Shown: positions 1 through 8,240, numbered from the stretch's first letter. The stretch: DNA of 27,433 bases from an uncultured Bacillaceae bacterium (GCA_937925695.1 CALAMD010000033.1:1-27433); one strand, 5' to 3'. Program-made: numbers and translations. Notes: a model not told the origin generated them from the letters alone.

Positions 1-65
1 GGTTGAAATACAAACGCAAATAAAAATGCGCTTAAAGTTAACAGAGATAAGGATCTTTTTTTCAT
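1..65 (-). CDS. Start of a secreted or membrane protein (partial, runs off the window)
   Basis: Only the first 21 codons are present. They read MKKRSLSLLTLSAFLFAFVFQ: a positive N-terminus followed by a hydrophobic stretch, which is the beginning of a signal peptide or membrane anchor. A ribosome site (TTTGGAGGCAA on the minus strand, about 72-83) sits at normal distance before the ATG. No cleavage site or lipobox cysteine is reached before the edge, so the product cannot be named. Confidence 0.6.
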   Translation of the reverse strand, partial: MKKRSLSLLTLSAFLFAFVFQ

Positions 66-832
66 TTTCTATTGCCTCCAAATTTAATAATTCTGCGAAC
101 ATTCATGTCTTGGTATTTAATTGAGCAACAATAAATAAACGTTCATCTAAAAGATGTTTAAGGAATTCAGACTTAAATATCTTCACATGTTTATGTATTG
201 GTCTTATATTCCTTAAATAGTTTTATCATTAGAATGAAATTGTTAAAATAAATGTATGAAAATATCTTTTGTTTAAGTGAATATTACAATTGTGGTGTAA
301 TTATTGGTATTAGAAAGGTAGCTCTGTCCAATTCCTGAGTAATTTTATCTCGTCATGAGCGAGATCCATCCATGATCGAGCGACTTTTAGTCATTGACGA
401 GCAAGTTTGCTTATATGTCGAGCGACTTTTCCCTAAAGTGGATCAACTTTTACTCTTTTACGAGCGAGTGTATCCTAATTTGGATCGACTTGGCCTCATA
501 CTCGAGCGACTTTACACTAATGTGGATAGTTGAGCGTTTACTTAGCTATTGCTATGAGGTATCACACCTTTCTGTAAACACGGTTTGCACTTTGTGTATA
601 GTGTTAAGTGAACATTGACTAAAATTTACCAAATGGTACCTTTGATAGCAATGAACAAAAAACGAATAATATTAAACAATTTTCTGAATATTTTATGACA
701 TTTTTATGAACTTTTATTCTTCAGATTTTTTCATCAACATTGGTATAAGGGCTAAATAAAATATCATCGTACCCTCTTGCACTCTCAAGTCTATCAATGA
801 CTTTCCCCACGGCTATGGTTAGGTAAATCACA
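66..832. other. Long intergenic region carrying a 21-bp repeat array
   Basis: No gene is supported between the start of the secreted-protein gene and the terminator at 833. Positions 337-545 are the phased repeat array described separately. The flanks (66-336 and 546-832) are AT-rich and hold nothing I recognise. The promoter of the minus-strand gene at the window edge must lie in 83-330 but is not clear. Confidence 0.6.
337..545 (+). repeat. Phased 21-bp repeat array, cluster A
   Basis: Units begin at 357, 378, 399, 420, 441, 462, 483, 504 and 525, all exactly 21 bp apart. A weaker copy starts at 337, 20 bp before. The unit starts with GAGCGACTTT (variants GAGCAAGTTT, GATCAACTTT, GATCGACTTG), followed by about 11 variable bases. 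When a unit ends in C the next starts GAG. When it ends in G (440, 482, 524) the next starts GAT. The last copy is degenerate. The 21-bp period keeps one reading frame open (394-618), but I see no sign that it is translated. Confidence 0.9.
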
Positions 833-864
833 TAAAAAAGCAGGATCTATCAATGACCCTGCTT
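833..864 (-). terminator. Intrinsic terminator of the flavin reductase gene
   Basis: AAGCAGG (838-844) pairs with CCTGCTT (858-864) around a 13-base loop. On the minus strand the stem is followed by a run of T (833-839). It lies about 80 bp after the stop of the flavin reductase gene. Confidence 0.7.
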
Positions 865-943
865 GTGTACATAACTTTTCATTTGTGCCTTTTTAACTCA
901 ATTGTACGTATACTTTCCATGACAATTTAACTACGCAAATATC

Positions 944-1510
944 TTAAAAATTATACTTTGCTTCTTGTTCCTCACGCATTTTTGTATATGTTCTCGTTAA
1001 TAAAACGGTATCCTCAACTAAACGCTCAATACGAAATAATATATCATCATTAACAATTTGTTGTCGATCAAAGTCTACTTCCTCTATATACACGTAAGTT
1101 TGAACAATTTTTGCTTTCATATATGCTAAAATTGGCTTCAGCTGATGCTCGGCAACTAAATAATGTTTTGACGATCCTGCAGTCACGACCATACTCGCCA
1201 CCTTATCTTCAAATGCACTTACCGGCAATAAATCAAAAATATTTTTGAGTGTAGCTGGAATAGACGCTTGAAATATCGGTGTTCCAATAATAATTGCATC
1301 AGCACCCATTAAGGTTTCAGTGACAAACTTTGTGTCACCTTTATAATCTAAGTAATTTCTGCCATCACTAAATTGAATATCATAATCAGCTAAATCTATT
1401 AAGGTAATATCAACGTCCGGATATTGATCATTAAACACCTCTACAACATAATTCATTGCCGTTCTTGTCTTTGAACCAATTATTGAGCCTGATAATGCGA
1501 CAACCTTCAT
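944..1510 (-). CDS. NAD(P)H-dependent FMN reductase
   Basis: A flavodoxin-like protein of 188 residues in the SsuE/MsuE-type NADPH-FMN reductase family. It would reduce flavin with NAD(P)H in the cytoplasm. The phosphate-binding loop SGSIIGSKTRTA is at 7-18, and the flavin-side motif GTPIFQASIPATLKNIFDLL is at 76-95. The gene directly upstream in the same direction encodes a luciferase-like monooxygenase, so this reductase probably supplies its reduced FMN. The start is odd. The clear ribosome site AAAGGAG (1533-1539) is 22 bases from this ATG, too far, but sits 5 bases before a six-codon ORF (1507-1527) whose TGA overlaps this ATG. The reductase may be translated by coupling. A terminator follows at 833-864. 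Confidence 0.85.
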   Translation of the reverse strand: MKVVALSGSIIGSKTRTAMNYVVEVFNDQYPDVDITLIDLADYDIQFSDGRNYLDYKGDTKFVTETLMGADAIIIGTPIFQASIPATLKNIFDLLPVSAFEDKVASMVVTAGSSKHYLVAEHQLKPILAYMKAKIVQTYVYIEEVDFDRQQIVNDDILFRIERLVEDTVLLTRTYTKMREEQEAKYNF

Positions 1511-1527
1511 GTTGACACTGCCCCCAT
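1507..1527 (-). other. Six-codon leader ORF overlapping the reductase start
   Basis: ATG GGG GCA GTG TCA ACA TGA encodes M-G-A-V-S-T. It has a well-placed AAAGGAG site 5 bases upstream, and its stop overlaps the reductase ATG as ATGA. This arrangement favours re-initiation of ribosomes on the reductase gene. Its translation is inferred only from spacing. Confidence 0.4.
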
Positions 1528-1632
1528 TTATTCTCCTTTAATAAAAAAAGCCTAATCTCTTTTCAGCAAAAATATCGTTTCCCTATATTCTATTCGCTAT
1601 TGGCTATAAAGTGCTCTGTATAAGGTTCGACC

Positions 1633-2709
1633 TTATTCGTTAGTATCTGCTTTTGTTTTTTTCGTATATTTCCTAATTGCCGGTAAAATTTCTTCGCCAA
1701 TATATTCGATATTTCTTTTTAACTTATCAAAAGGAACCCCACCGAAATCCATTTGTCCGATATAGCGCTGATGTCCGAACAATTCATGTTGGTAAAGGAT
1801 TTTTTCAATGACTTGCTGCGGACTGCCAATGTTCATCACATCGCGCGGATCGGCGCCTTGAGCAAAATGTTGCTTCGGATAACCCCTACCGTTCGTTAAC
1901 TTCATTCCCTCATTAATATGAGGATAATATTCTCGTTGCGCATCCTGGGTCGTTTCAGCAATATAAAAGAATCCCGCTGTTGCTACCGGAAGCCGATCTG
2001 GGTCAAACCCACTTTCTCTCGCCGTTTCTCGGAAGGCATCAATTGAACGTTTGAAAATTGATGCTGGACCACCTAAAGTAGCAAGAAACATGGGTACGCC
2101 CATACGACCAGCTCTAATCGCACTGGCTGCAGGTCCGCCAACCGCTCGCCAAATTGGTAACTTTCCTCTTTTTGGACGAGGAATAATTCTAGCATCTCTT
2201 AACGGTGCGCGAAATTTCCCTTCCCAATTGACAATTTCTTCTTCATTAATTTGCAATAACAAAGCAAATTTTTCCTCAAAAAGTTCCTCATAATGATTGA
2301 GATCATATCCCAATAACTCAAAATTTCCGACCCGGGAAGCTCGCCCAGCAATAATTTCTGTCCGCCCGTCGGAAATTAAATCTATCGTAGCAAAATCTTC
2401 ATAGACTCGAACCGGATCCAATGTGCTAATGATCGTCGACGAACTAGCAATTTTTATTTTTTCCGTTGCTTGTGCGATGGCTGCTAATACTACTGAATGG
2501 GCTTGGGTAGTAAAATAGTCTTGATGACTTTCCCCAACACTAAAAAAATCAATCCCAGCTTGCTCAGCGAGTTGCGCTAATTCAATAATTTCTTTTATTC
2601 GTTGTTGTGCCGATATTCGTTTTCCAGTACGAGGATCAGCCAAATGATCACCTAACGTATACAGTCCAAATTCTAATCCTTTTTTTGTTTCAATTCCATA
2701 TTCCTGCAA
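1633..2709 (-). CDS. LLM-class flavin-dependent monooxygenase/oxidoreductase
   Basis: A 358-residue luciferase-like (bacterial luciferase TIM-barrel) protein that would use reduced flavin and oxygen on an unknown substrate. Recognisable segments are GLEFGLYTLGDH at 11-22, FFSVGESHQDYF near 55-66, SSTIISTLDPVRVYEDFAT near 90-108 and the GRASRVGNFELLGYD stretch near 122-136. It resembles the LLM subfamily typified by Atu2307/SP_0267 proteins, which I recall as having no firm substrate. The start is TTG at 2709, with GGGGGT (2716-2721) 7 bases upstream. No ATG with a better site is in frame. The FMN reductase follows 122 bp downstream in the same direction, so the two likely form an oxygenase-reductase pair. 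A small palindrome lies upstream at 2730-2743. Confidence 0.85.
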   Translation of the reverse strand: MQEYGIETKKGLEFGLYTLGDHLADPRTGKRISAQQRIKEIIELAQLAEQAGIDFFSVGESHQDYFTTQAHSVVLAAIAQATEKIKIASSSTIISTLDPVRVYEDFATIDLISDGRTEIIAGRASRVGNFELLGYDLNHYEELFEEKFALLLQINEEEIVNWEGKFRAPLRDARIIPRPKRGKLPIWRAVGGPAASAIRAGRMGVPMFLATLGGPASIFKRSIDAFRETARESGFDPDRLPVATAGFFYIAETTQDAQREYYPHINEGMKLTNGRGYPKQHFAQGADPRDVMNIGSPQQVIEKILYQHELFGHQRYIGQMDFGGVPFDKLKRNIEYIGEEILPAIRKYTKKTKADTNE

Positions 2710-2729
2710 TGTTTTACCCCCTATATGTA

Positions 2730-2743
2730 CACATTTACATGTG
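2730..2743. promoter_or_regulatory. Possible operator palindrome before the LLM gene
   Basis: CACAT-TTAC-ATGTG is a perfect inverted repeat with 5-bp arms, 21 bp upstream of the TTG start of the monooxygenase. Position and symmetry suit a dimeric repressor site, but so short a palindrome in AT-rich DNA may be chance. Confidence 0.3.
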
Positions 2744-2838
2744 ATAGATATGTTTATTTATTATTATCTGTATATATAGACTTGTTAATCAAATAATTGA
2801 ACTGAGGAAGAAATATTCGGAAGGGATCGAACTTAGAC

Positions 2839-3006
2839 AACAGTCAGGTGAACTCGCTCGTTAATGAGGTAAAGTAGATCCACTTTAGAGATAAGTCGCT
2901 CGAAAATAGGGGAAACTCGCTCGACATTAGACGAAAGTTGCTCGTATTTAGAAGAATGTCGCTCGTAAATGAGGTAAAGTTGATCCAATATGGTGTAAAG
3001 TCGCTC
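2839..3006 (-). repeat. Phased 21-bp repeat array, cluster B (reverse orientation)
   Basis: This is the same repeat as cluster A but on the minus strand. The units' first bases are at 3006, 2985, 2964, 2943, 2922, 2901, 2880 and 2859, every step exactly 21 bp. Units at 2985 and 2880 begin GATC and are preceded by G. The other six begin GAGC and are preceded by C, the same coupling as in cluster A. The array lies between two divergently transcribed genes, the LLM monooxygenase and the ribbon-helix-helix protein. No sizeable open frame runs through it, which argues that the repeats are not coding sequence. Confidence 0.9.
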
Positions 3007-3193
3007 GTAATGTCAACATAAACATATTAATTATGTTTTGCTTGAAAACAGATGTAATTTTTTCAATCAAATATCGTAAATAACAGCTTGCTATGTACTT
3101 TAGTATAGACTTTCTATTAAATTGCCACCCAACCTAAATCATCCATTTCATCCTCTAATGAAATGGGTAACTTTTTATTATAACTGGATATAT

Positions 3194-3222
3194 TTGAGAT
3201 TTCAAGGGTTTTTCTATATAAT
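3194..3222 (+). promoter_or_regulatory. SigA-type promoter of the small ribbon-helix-helix gene
   Basis: TTGAGA (3194-3199), a 17-bp spacer and a perfect TATAAT (3217-3222). Transcription would start about 3229, close to the ribosome site AGAGAGGTGA, giving a very short leader. Confidence 0.6.
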
Positions 3223-3240
3223 AAAGAGAGAGGTGAGTGA

Positions 3241-3405
3241 ATGGCCACTAAGCAGGGAAGCACAAGTGCACTTGTCATGTTGCCCAATGATCTAATTGAA
3301 CGGATTAAAGATTATAAGACAACCCATAAGATTAGAACACGTAATGACGCTATTAGATCATTGATTAAGAAAGGGTTAGAAGCTGATTTAGAAGAAGACA
3401 GTTAA
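3241..3405 (+). CDS. Small ribbon-helix-helix (CopG/Arc-type) DNA-binding protein
   Basis: A 54-residue protein. The N-terminal strand TSALVMLPNDLIERIKDY (8-25) has the alternating pattern of a CopG/MetJ/Arc ribbon. Two helices follow, with the turn TRNDAIRSLIKKGLEADL at 33-50. The end is acidic. AGAGAGGTGA sits 5-7 bases before the ATG, a good promoter is just upstream, and a strong hairpin terminator lies at 3501-3546, so this is a complete single-gene unit. Proteins of this fold bind DNA as dimers, often in tandem on direct repeats. It begins 235 bp from the 21-bp repeat array B, on the far side of its own promoter. Whether it binds that array or its own promoter is inference. No toxin partner gene is adjacent. 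Confidence 0.8.
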   Translation: MATKQGSTSALVMLPNDLIERIKDYKTTHKIRTRNDAIRSLIKKGLEADLEEDS

Positions 3406-3500
3406 GTTTCTAACAACAGTATGAAAAACATAGTAGCTTTTTCCGACTAAACAAGACAGCAAATATTTATCCACTCTTTTATTCCACATAAATTGAAATA

Positions 3501-3546
3501 CCCCCTAAAGGTACGACTGTATTTTACCTTTTAGGGGGCACTTTTT
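3501..3546. terminator. Bidirectional terminator
   Basis: CCCCCTAAAGGTA (3501-3513) pairs with TACCTTTTAGGGGG (3525-3538, one bulge). On the plus strand CACTTTTTT follows, which suits termination of the small ribbon-helix-helix gene. On the minus strand it lies just after the stop of the LCP gene. The T tract is stronger on the plus strand. Confidence 0.8.
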
Positions 3547-3558
3547 TCAAAATATAAA

Positions 3559-4485
3559 TTATGATCCGATATCTTCTAACTTTCCTTTTACTTTAGCAAT
3601 TTCTTCTTCGTCAACAACCATATAGTAAATACCATCAATCATCGTTCCTTTGCCTTTCATCTGATAATCGACAAACTTTTTCCGAGTATCAGCATAGCCT
3701 GTTAACAGTTTCTGCATATCGTTAAAATCTAAATTCGTAGCCATATTGTTGCCAAGAATATCAATCAAACCATTAATTTTAGTAACAGAACCTACAGAAG
3801 CACCTTTTTCGATAATCCCCTGAATCACTTGACGTTGACGTTTTGTCCGGCCAAAATCACCCTCAGGATCTTGCTTACGCATCCGCACAAAACGCATTGT
3901 TTTCTCGCCATCCATTTCAGTTGGACCAAAACCAAAGTCATAGGTCCCATCACTCCAGGCAATATCATTGTAAACAGTAATAGTACCAAGATGATCGACC
4001 ATTTGTTTTAAACCTGCCATATTCATCCGAACATAGTAGTCTATATCGATATCTAGGAAATTTTCCACCGTCGCCACAGCCATGTCTACGCCGCCAAAAG
4101 CATAGGCATGGTTAATTTTATCATCAAAGCCTTTACCAACAATAGGAACACGCGTATCACGGGGAATACTGATTAGTTGCATGACTTCTTTTTTCGGATC
4201 TAAACTTAAAATGATTATCGCATCTGAGCGGCCCCGTTCGCCACTTTCCGAGTCAATACCTAATAATAAAATATGCAACGGTTCTGTTTCTTTAACTTTT
4301 TTCTTCGTTATTTCTGTGTCAATTGATTCAACAGGATCATACATTCTTTCGTTTACTGTTTTTTTAGCACTTTGATACAGTGAAATTGCATAACCACCAA
4401 CAACTAAAACAAACAAAGCAATAATGATTAAGGGAATGATTATCCACAACTTCTTTTTCGATTTTCTTCGACTTACTCGTGCCAT
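3559..4485 (-). CDS. LytR-CpsA-Psr (LCP) family cell-wall polymer ligase
   Basis: LCP proteins attach anionic polymers such as teichoic acids from undecaprenyl carriers to peptidoglycan, on the outer face of the membrane. The 308-residue product has a short basic cytoplasmic tail (RVSRRKSKKK), one membrane segment at about 13-36, and the LCP domain from about 68. Conserved residues are visible: LLLGIDSESGERGRSDAI (73-90), SIPRDTRVPI (106-115) with the arginine/aspartate pairs, and the signature KQDPEGDFGRTKRQRQ (204-219). I take ATG at 4485 as the start because AGGGGAG lies just before it. An 11-residue longer frame from 4518 has no ribosome site. It resembles the Bacillus TagT/TagU/TagV group. 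The gene stands alone and shares the terminator at 3501. Confidence 0.9.
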   Translation of the reverse strand: MARVSRRKSKKKLWIIIPLIIIALFVLVVGGYAISLYQSAKKTVNERMYDPVESIDTEITKKKVKETEPLHILLLGIDSESGERGRSDAIIILSLDPKKEVMQLISIPRDTRVPIVGKGFDDKINHAYAFGGVDMAVATVENFLDIDIDYYVRMNMAGLKQMVDHLGTITVYNDIAWSDGTYDFGFGPTEMDGEKTMRFVRMRKQDPEGDFGRTKRQRQVIQGIIEKGASVGSVTKINGLIDILGNNMATNLDFNDMQKLLTGYADTRKKFVDYQMKGKGTMIDGIYYMVVDEEEIAKVKGKLEDIGS

Positions 4486-4737
4486 GCTTATCTCCCCTAT
4501 TATTTCAATAATAGTCATTAAGCTATTTTTTCGACTAAACTAGCTATAATATTACCATAATACTTATTAGATTCCTATCTACTTTAATAAAATTGATAGT
4601 TTTAGATTAAAAGTGTATTTTCATCCTAAAAGAAGAACAAACAAGTATTCATAATCAATGATTAACATGTTCCGATAACACCATGTGGCGTAACGCGATA
4701 TAAAACATCCACTTTTTATCGTCAATGAATATTCTCA

Positions 4738-5625
4738 TTAACCATAATGCAATTTTAACTTGGCGTACATATCTTGTAATGTAAAAGTTGGATCAACGTA
4801 ATGATACCAGCGAATGAGACGGTCAGTTTGATAATGAACATAATGCATATCCGCCGTGATTTTCGGGGCTGGCTTCATCTCATAGCCAAATTCATGGTCA
4901 TCCAACAATAAACTGACAGCTGGTGAATCACCTAAGTGCCATACTTCGCCAAGAGGCCAATCATGATTAAAATTAAATTTTACTAACTGGTCATATAAAT
5001 AGGCGCCTATCTCGCCATAAGGATTCACACTAACGGCTAATTCGGCAATACTCACTCTCACCGAACGATATACATCCTGAGGGACGACCCATAATGGGAT
5101 TTCTGAGGCAAAGACAATATTGGCTGCATGAATATCATTTGATAAATTAAATTCTTCACCACCATTTGGCCATGGTCCACCACCAATCCATAGCGCTGTT
5201 AGGCGATTAGCAATTCTCGGTTCTTTTAAATAAGCAATTGCTAAATCTGTTAGTGGACCTAGAAAAGTAACATAAAGGGGTGTTGGATCATCTTTCATCG
5301 CTTCCTCAATGATAAAATCAGCACCTGCCGAACTGATTGGTGTCTCTTGATCTGGTAATCCTTCCGTAGCCCCTTTAAAAACAGCCACATCATCTGTTAG
5401 TTTCATAATATCGAGCACTTTCTTAATTTCATCGTAACTTTCGAGCATTGACTGATTTGTCCGCCGCTTACCAAAATGTGCTGCAATGATGCCTTTTATT
5501 TTAAAGCGAGGAGTAAGCAATGCATGGACAATCGCATACTGATCATCCGCTTCATTTTTAGCATCACTATTGATAATTAAACGAATTTTCTTCTTTTCCG
5601 GAATATCAAATTTATGTTTTAGCAT
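4738..5625 (-). CDS. Nucleoside hydrolase-like protein (IUNH superfamily)
   Basis: A 295-residue member of the inosine-uridine nucleoside hydrolase superfamily, which cleave N-glycosidic bonds of ribonucleosides with a bound calcium. The N-terminal metal motif is NSDAKNEADDQ (19-29) instead of the usual DxDxGxDD, so the loop between the acidic residues is longer. I recall the similar form DTDANNE-DDQ in a recognised subfamily. Other parts fit: FLGPLTDLA (121-129), WIGGG (146-150), EFNLSNDIHAAN (158-169) and the C-terminal aspartate in LGDSPAV (231-237). AAAGGGGG precedes the ATG. The substrate cannot be told, and a role outside nucleoside salvage is possible. No transporter or kinase for nucleosides is next to it. 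Confidence 0.8.
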   Translation of the reverse strand: MLKHKFDIPEKKKIRLIINSDAKNEADDQYAIVHALLTPRFKIKGIIAAHFGKRRTNQSMLESYDEIKKVLDIMKLTDDVAVFKGATEGLPDQETPISSAGADFIIEEAMKDDPTPLYVTFLGPLTDLAIAYLKEPRIANRLTALWIGGGPWPNGGEEFNLSNDIHAANIVFASEIPLWVVPQDVYRSVRVSIAELAVSVNPYGEIGAYLYDQLVKFNFNHDWPLGEVWHLGDSPAVSLLLDDHEFGYEMKPAPKITADMHYVHYQTDRLIRWYHYVDPTFTLQDMYAKLKLHYG

Positions 5626-5988
5626 GCATTTCCCCCTTTATATATAAAAGATCCCTTATATTTAATTATGCCAAATAATGTAAACAAAATCTTGGTATTA
5701 CAAATATCAATAGCATTTTAGGCACACAGCTCCCTAATAATTTAGAGGTGTAGAAATCCGCGGCCTTCGCAACGAGAAAATACAACAATGCACAAAGCCG
5801 TAAAGATCTAAGTAGAAAATCGATAACGTTTCAAAAGCATTTTTCATTAAAAAATCATCCTTAGTCAACATTCAATTGTTCCAATTACCATTTTTTCCTT
5901 TCCCCGTCACCGAAAATAATCTAGTATAATATGAAAGGAGTTATTTGAACTTAATAGAATATATTATGGAAAAAGGTGGTGTAGATAA
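5626..5988. other. Intergenic region before the large hydrolase
   Basis: The region separates divergent genes. Toward its right end it holds AGTATAAT (5923-5930), a -10 candidate without a good -35, and the ribosome site AAAGGTGGTG before 5989. A patch at about 5757-5810 (CCGCGGCCTTCGCAACGAG and following) is richer in G+C than its surroundings. The minus strand stays open from 5666 through this patch without a start codon. I see no recognisable gene. Confidence 0.4.
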
Positions 5989-8154
5989 ATGAAAGAAGGT
6001 CTTTTCTCGTTTGGTAGGTGGTTTATTGATCGTTTAAGGAAAATTCCAGAACGAGATCCTCGGTCAATCAATTGGTTTATTATCATTTTTTTCATCGCTA
6101 CATCCATATGTGCGACTATTTATGCATTAGGAAATCCTATCGGCCCTAGCTTTAGCTCACATGCCGTTAATATCATCAAAATGGTTGTACTGAATGGTCT
6201 GATGTATTTTGTGTTCACGCTGATTATAGCAGCCCTGTTTTCTTTCATTTATTTACCACTACCTCGTCTTTTATTGGCTAGTTTTAGTTATACGATTTGT
6301 TTATCTATTACACTATTAATCATTGAAAGTACTGGAAACGTGTTTGCAATTATGATAGGGATCAGTTATGGTTTTCTCACCTTCCTTATTGCAATTATTT
6401 TCGTCAGCTTATTTTATAAAAAAAGAAGAAGATTACTGAAACTAAGTGTCCTCGTTACGATTCTCGTCATTTTTGGCTTCGGTTATCAATTGTTAGCAGA
6501 CAATGGTGAAGAAGCTGTACCAGTCATGGCCGATTATCGTGAGCCTGTACATGATTCTAACCCGGCTCAACCAGGAAATTATAAATATAAATTTTTGACC
6601 TATGGTAGTGGAAAAGATGTGCACCGGGAAGAATTTGGATCAAAGGTTGACATCTTAACTCCAACCGTTGATGCATCTGATTTTATTACTAAATGGAGTA
6701 AGGAGCGGGAAAAGTTTTGGGAGTTTTCACCAGCTAATTTGCCGATTAATGGCAGAGTATGGTTACCAGCAGGTGAAGGAAAATTCCCGCTAATTCTGAT
6801 GGTGCACGGGAACCATACGATGGAATATTTCTCAACGGATGGCTATGATTATTTAGGTGAATTGCTTGCCAGCAGAGGATTTATTGCTGTTTCTGTAGAT
6901 GAAGATTTTATTAATTATTCAAACACATATGGGGCACCGAATGACAATTATAAATTACGTGCTTGGATGATGATCCAGCATTTAATTCAATTGCAATCAA
7001 TGAATGATGATCCTGCAAGTATTTTTTATCAAAAAATAAATTTTGACCAAGTGGGTTTAGTCGGTCATTCACGAGGTGGGCAGGCAGTCCTTACCGTCGC
7101 TGACTATAAGACATTTTTCGATGATCCCGAACTGTTAGAAAAAATGGCTTCGGTGGACGTTCAAGGGGTCGTAGCGATTGCCCCAACAGACACACGGGTT
7201 GATGATAAAAAACCATCGATTCACAATGTGTCCTATTTGTTGTTACACGGTGCGCGGGATGCTGATGTTTACAATTTTCGAGGCGATCAACAATTTTATC
7301 GGGCATCATTTGATCCTAATTACGATGGTTTTAGAGCAACCGTTTATATTGCTGATGCAAACCATACCCAGTTTAATACAAGTTGGGGTAGCATGGACCT
7401 GAGTTTGCCAAGAGGCTTGTTCTTAAACCAACAACAAACGATGGCACCAGAAGATCAGCAACAAATTGCCAAAGTATATTTATCAGCGTTTTTTGAACGG
7501 GTCTTTAACGATCATAGGTCTTACGAAAAACTGTTTCAAGATTATCGTTACGGTAAGGATTGGTTGCCGGAAACAGTTTACGTTACTAAATACCGCCCAG
7601 CTTCTTATCAAGGGATCAAAAGATTTAGCAATAGCGAAGATGACACAATAACATTCGAGGGTTTTTCTACTTGGGAGATTGAACGGCCACAAGACCGTCG
7701 AGGTAACAACCGACTACAATATGCGCTTAAGCTGGAATGGAACAAACATGCTGTACTATCAATTGATGTTACTGAACAAGATTTCACCAACTCAGACTAT
7801 CTCGCCTTAACAATGGCGAATATTCATGCAGAGGCGGAAGAGGGGTCGGTCCCTGAAATTGAAGTCGAACTTGTGACACATGACGGTATTTCCGTCACGA
7901 TTCCATTAGCTGAATTTATGCCTTTTCCACCCGTTATTAAGACCGATTATACACATTTTGGTTTAATGGATGGAGTCTTTCGGGACGGTAGATATGAAAA
8001 TTCTTGGGAACCAATTTTTCAATCCTTCGATTTGCCTCTTGATGATTTTGAAGAATTATATGAGGAATTTTCAAGAGAAAACATTGCACAAATCAAACTA
8101 CATTTTTCCAATCAACCCGGGAAAATTTATCTTGAAGAAATTGGTGTTTGGTAA
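5989..8154 (+). CDS. Membrane-anchored alpha/beta hydrolase with extra C-terminal domain
   Basis: A 721-residue protein in three parts. Residues 1-170 carry about five membrane segments (near 28-48, 62-88, 92-112, 116-142 and 152-168) with a basic loop KKRRRLLK at about 144-151. Residues 250-510 are an alpha/beta hydrolase. The oxyanion region MVHGNH has His273, the nucleophile elbow GHSRGG has Ser361, the acid is Asp424 or Asp426 in ARDADV, and His459 is in DANHTQF. Residues 560-721 look beta-rich, possibly a jelly-roll that binds ligand. The nearest known fold is the dienelactone hydrolase/PAF-acetylhydrolase type. The catalytic half probably faces outside, acting on an ester or lipid. The substrate is unknown. 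The gene stands alone with a strong terminator at 8201. Confidence 0.8.
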   Translation: MKEGLFSFGRWFIDRLRKIPERDPRSINWFIIIFFIATSICATIYALGNPIGPSFSSHAVNIIKMVVLNGLMYFVFTLIIAALFSFIYLPLPRLLLASFSYTICLSITLLIIESTGNVFAIMIGISYGFLTFLIAIIFVSLFYKKRRRLLKLSVLVTILVIFGFGYQLLADNGEEAVPVMADYREPVHDSNPAQPGNYKYKFLTYGSGKDVHREEFGSKVDILTPTVDASDFITKWSKEREKFWEFSPANLPINGRVWLPAGEGKFPLILMVHGNHTMEYFSTDGYDYLGELLASRGFIAVSVDEDFINYSNTYGAPNDNYKLRAWMMIQHLIQLQSMNDDPASIFYQKINFDQVGLVGHSRGGQAVLTVADYKTFFDDPELLEKMASVDVQGVVAIAPTDTRVDDKKPSIHNVSYLLLHGARDADVYNFRGDQQFYRASFDPNYDGFRATVYIADANHTQFNTSWGSMDLSLPRGLFLNQQQTMAPEDQQQIAKVYLSAFFERVFNDHRSYEKLFQDYRYGKDWLPETVYVTKYRPASYQGIKRFSNSEDDTITFEGFSTWEIERPQDRRGNNRLQYALKLEWNKHAVLSIDVTEQDFTNSDYLALTMANIHAEAEEGSVPEIEVELVTHDGISVTIPLAEFMPFPPVIKTDYTHFGLMDGVFRDGRYENSWEPIFQSFDLPLDDFEELYEEFSRENIAQIKLHFSNQPGKIYLEEIGVW

Positions 8155-8200
8155 TACGTGATTGACTAAGAAAATAGTGATTTGGCAGGTATTTGCAAGG

Positions 8201-8240
8201 AAAAACCTCTTAACAGGTTATGCTGTTAAGAGGTTTTTTC
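8201..8240 (+). terminator. Strong intrinsic terminator of the membrane hydrolase gene
   Basis: A perfect stem pairs 8201-8216 (AAAAACCTCTTAACAG) with 8223-8238 around the loop GTTATG, and the right arm ends in a T run. The matching A and T tails make it potentially active on both strands. Confidence 0.9.

Noticed and set aside
394..618. Open frame of 74 codons over repeat cluster A
   Set aside because: It exists because a 21-bp period keeps one frame open. It has no ribosome site, and the equivalent cluster B carries no such frame.
337..3006. Repeat arrays as CRISPR
   Set aside because: Units are 21 bp in total with a degenerate core of about 10 bp and no constant-length repeat plus unique spacer pattern. 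No cas genes are present.
7091..7790. Several open frames opposite or within the large hydrolase gene
   Set aside because: They are shadows of a gene with a full catalytic triad and have no ribosome sites.
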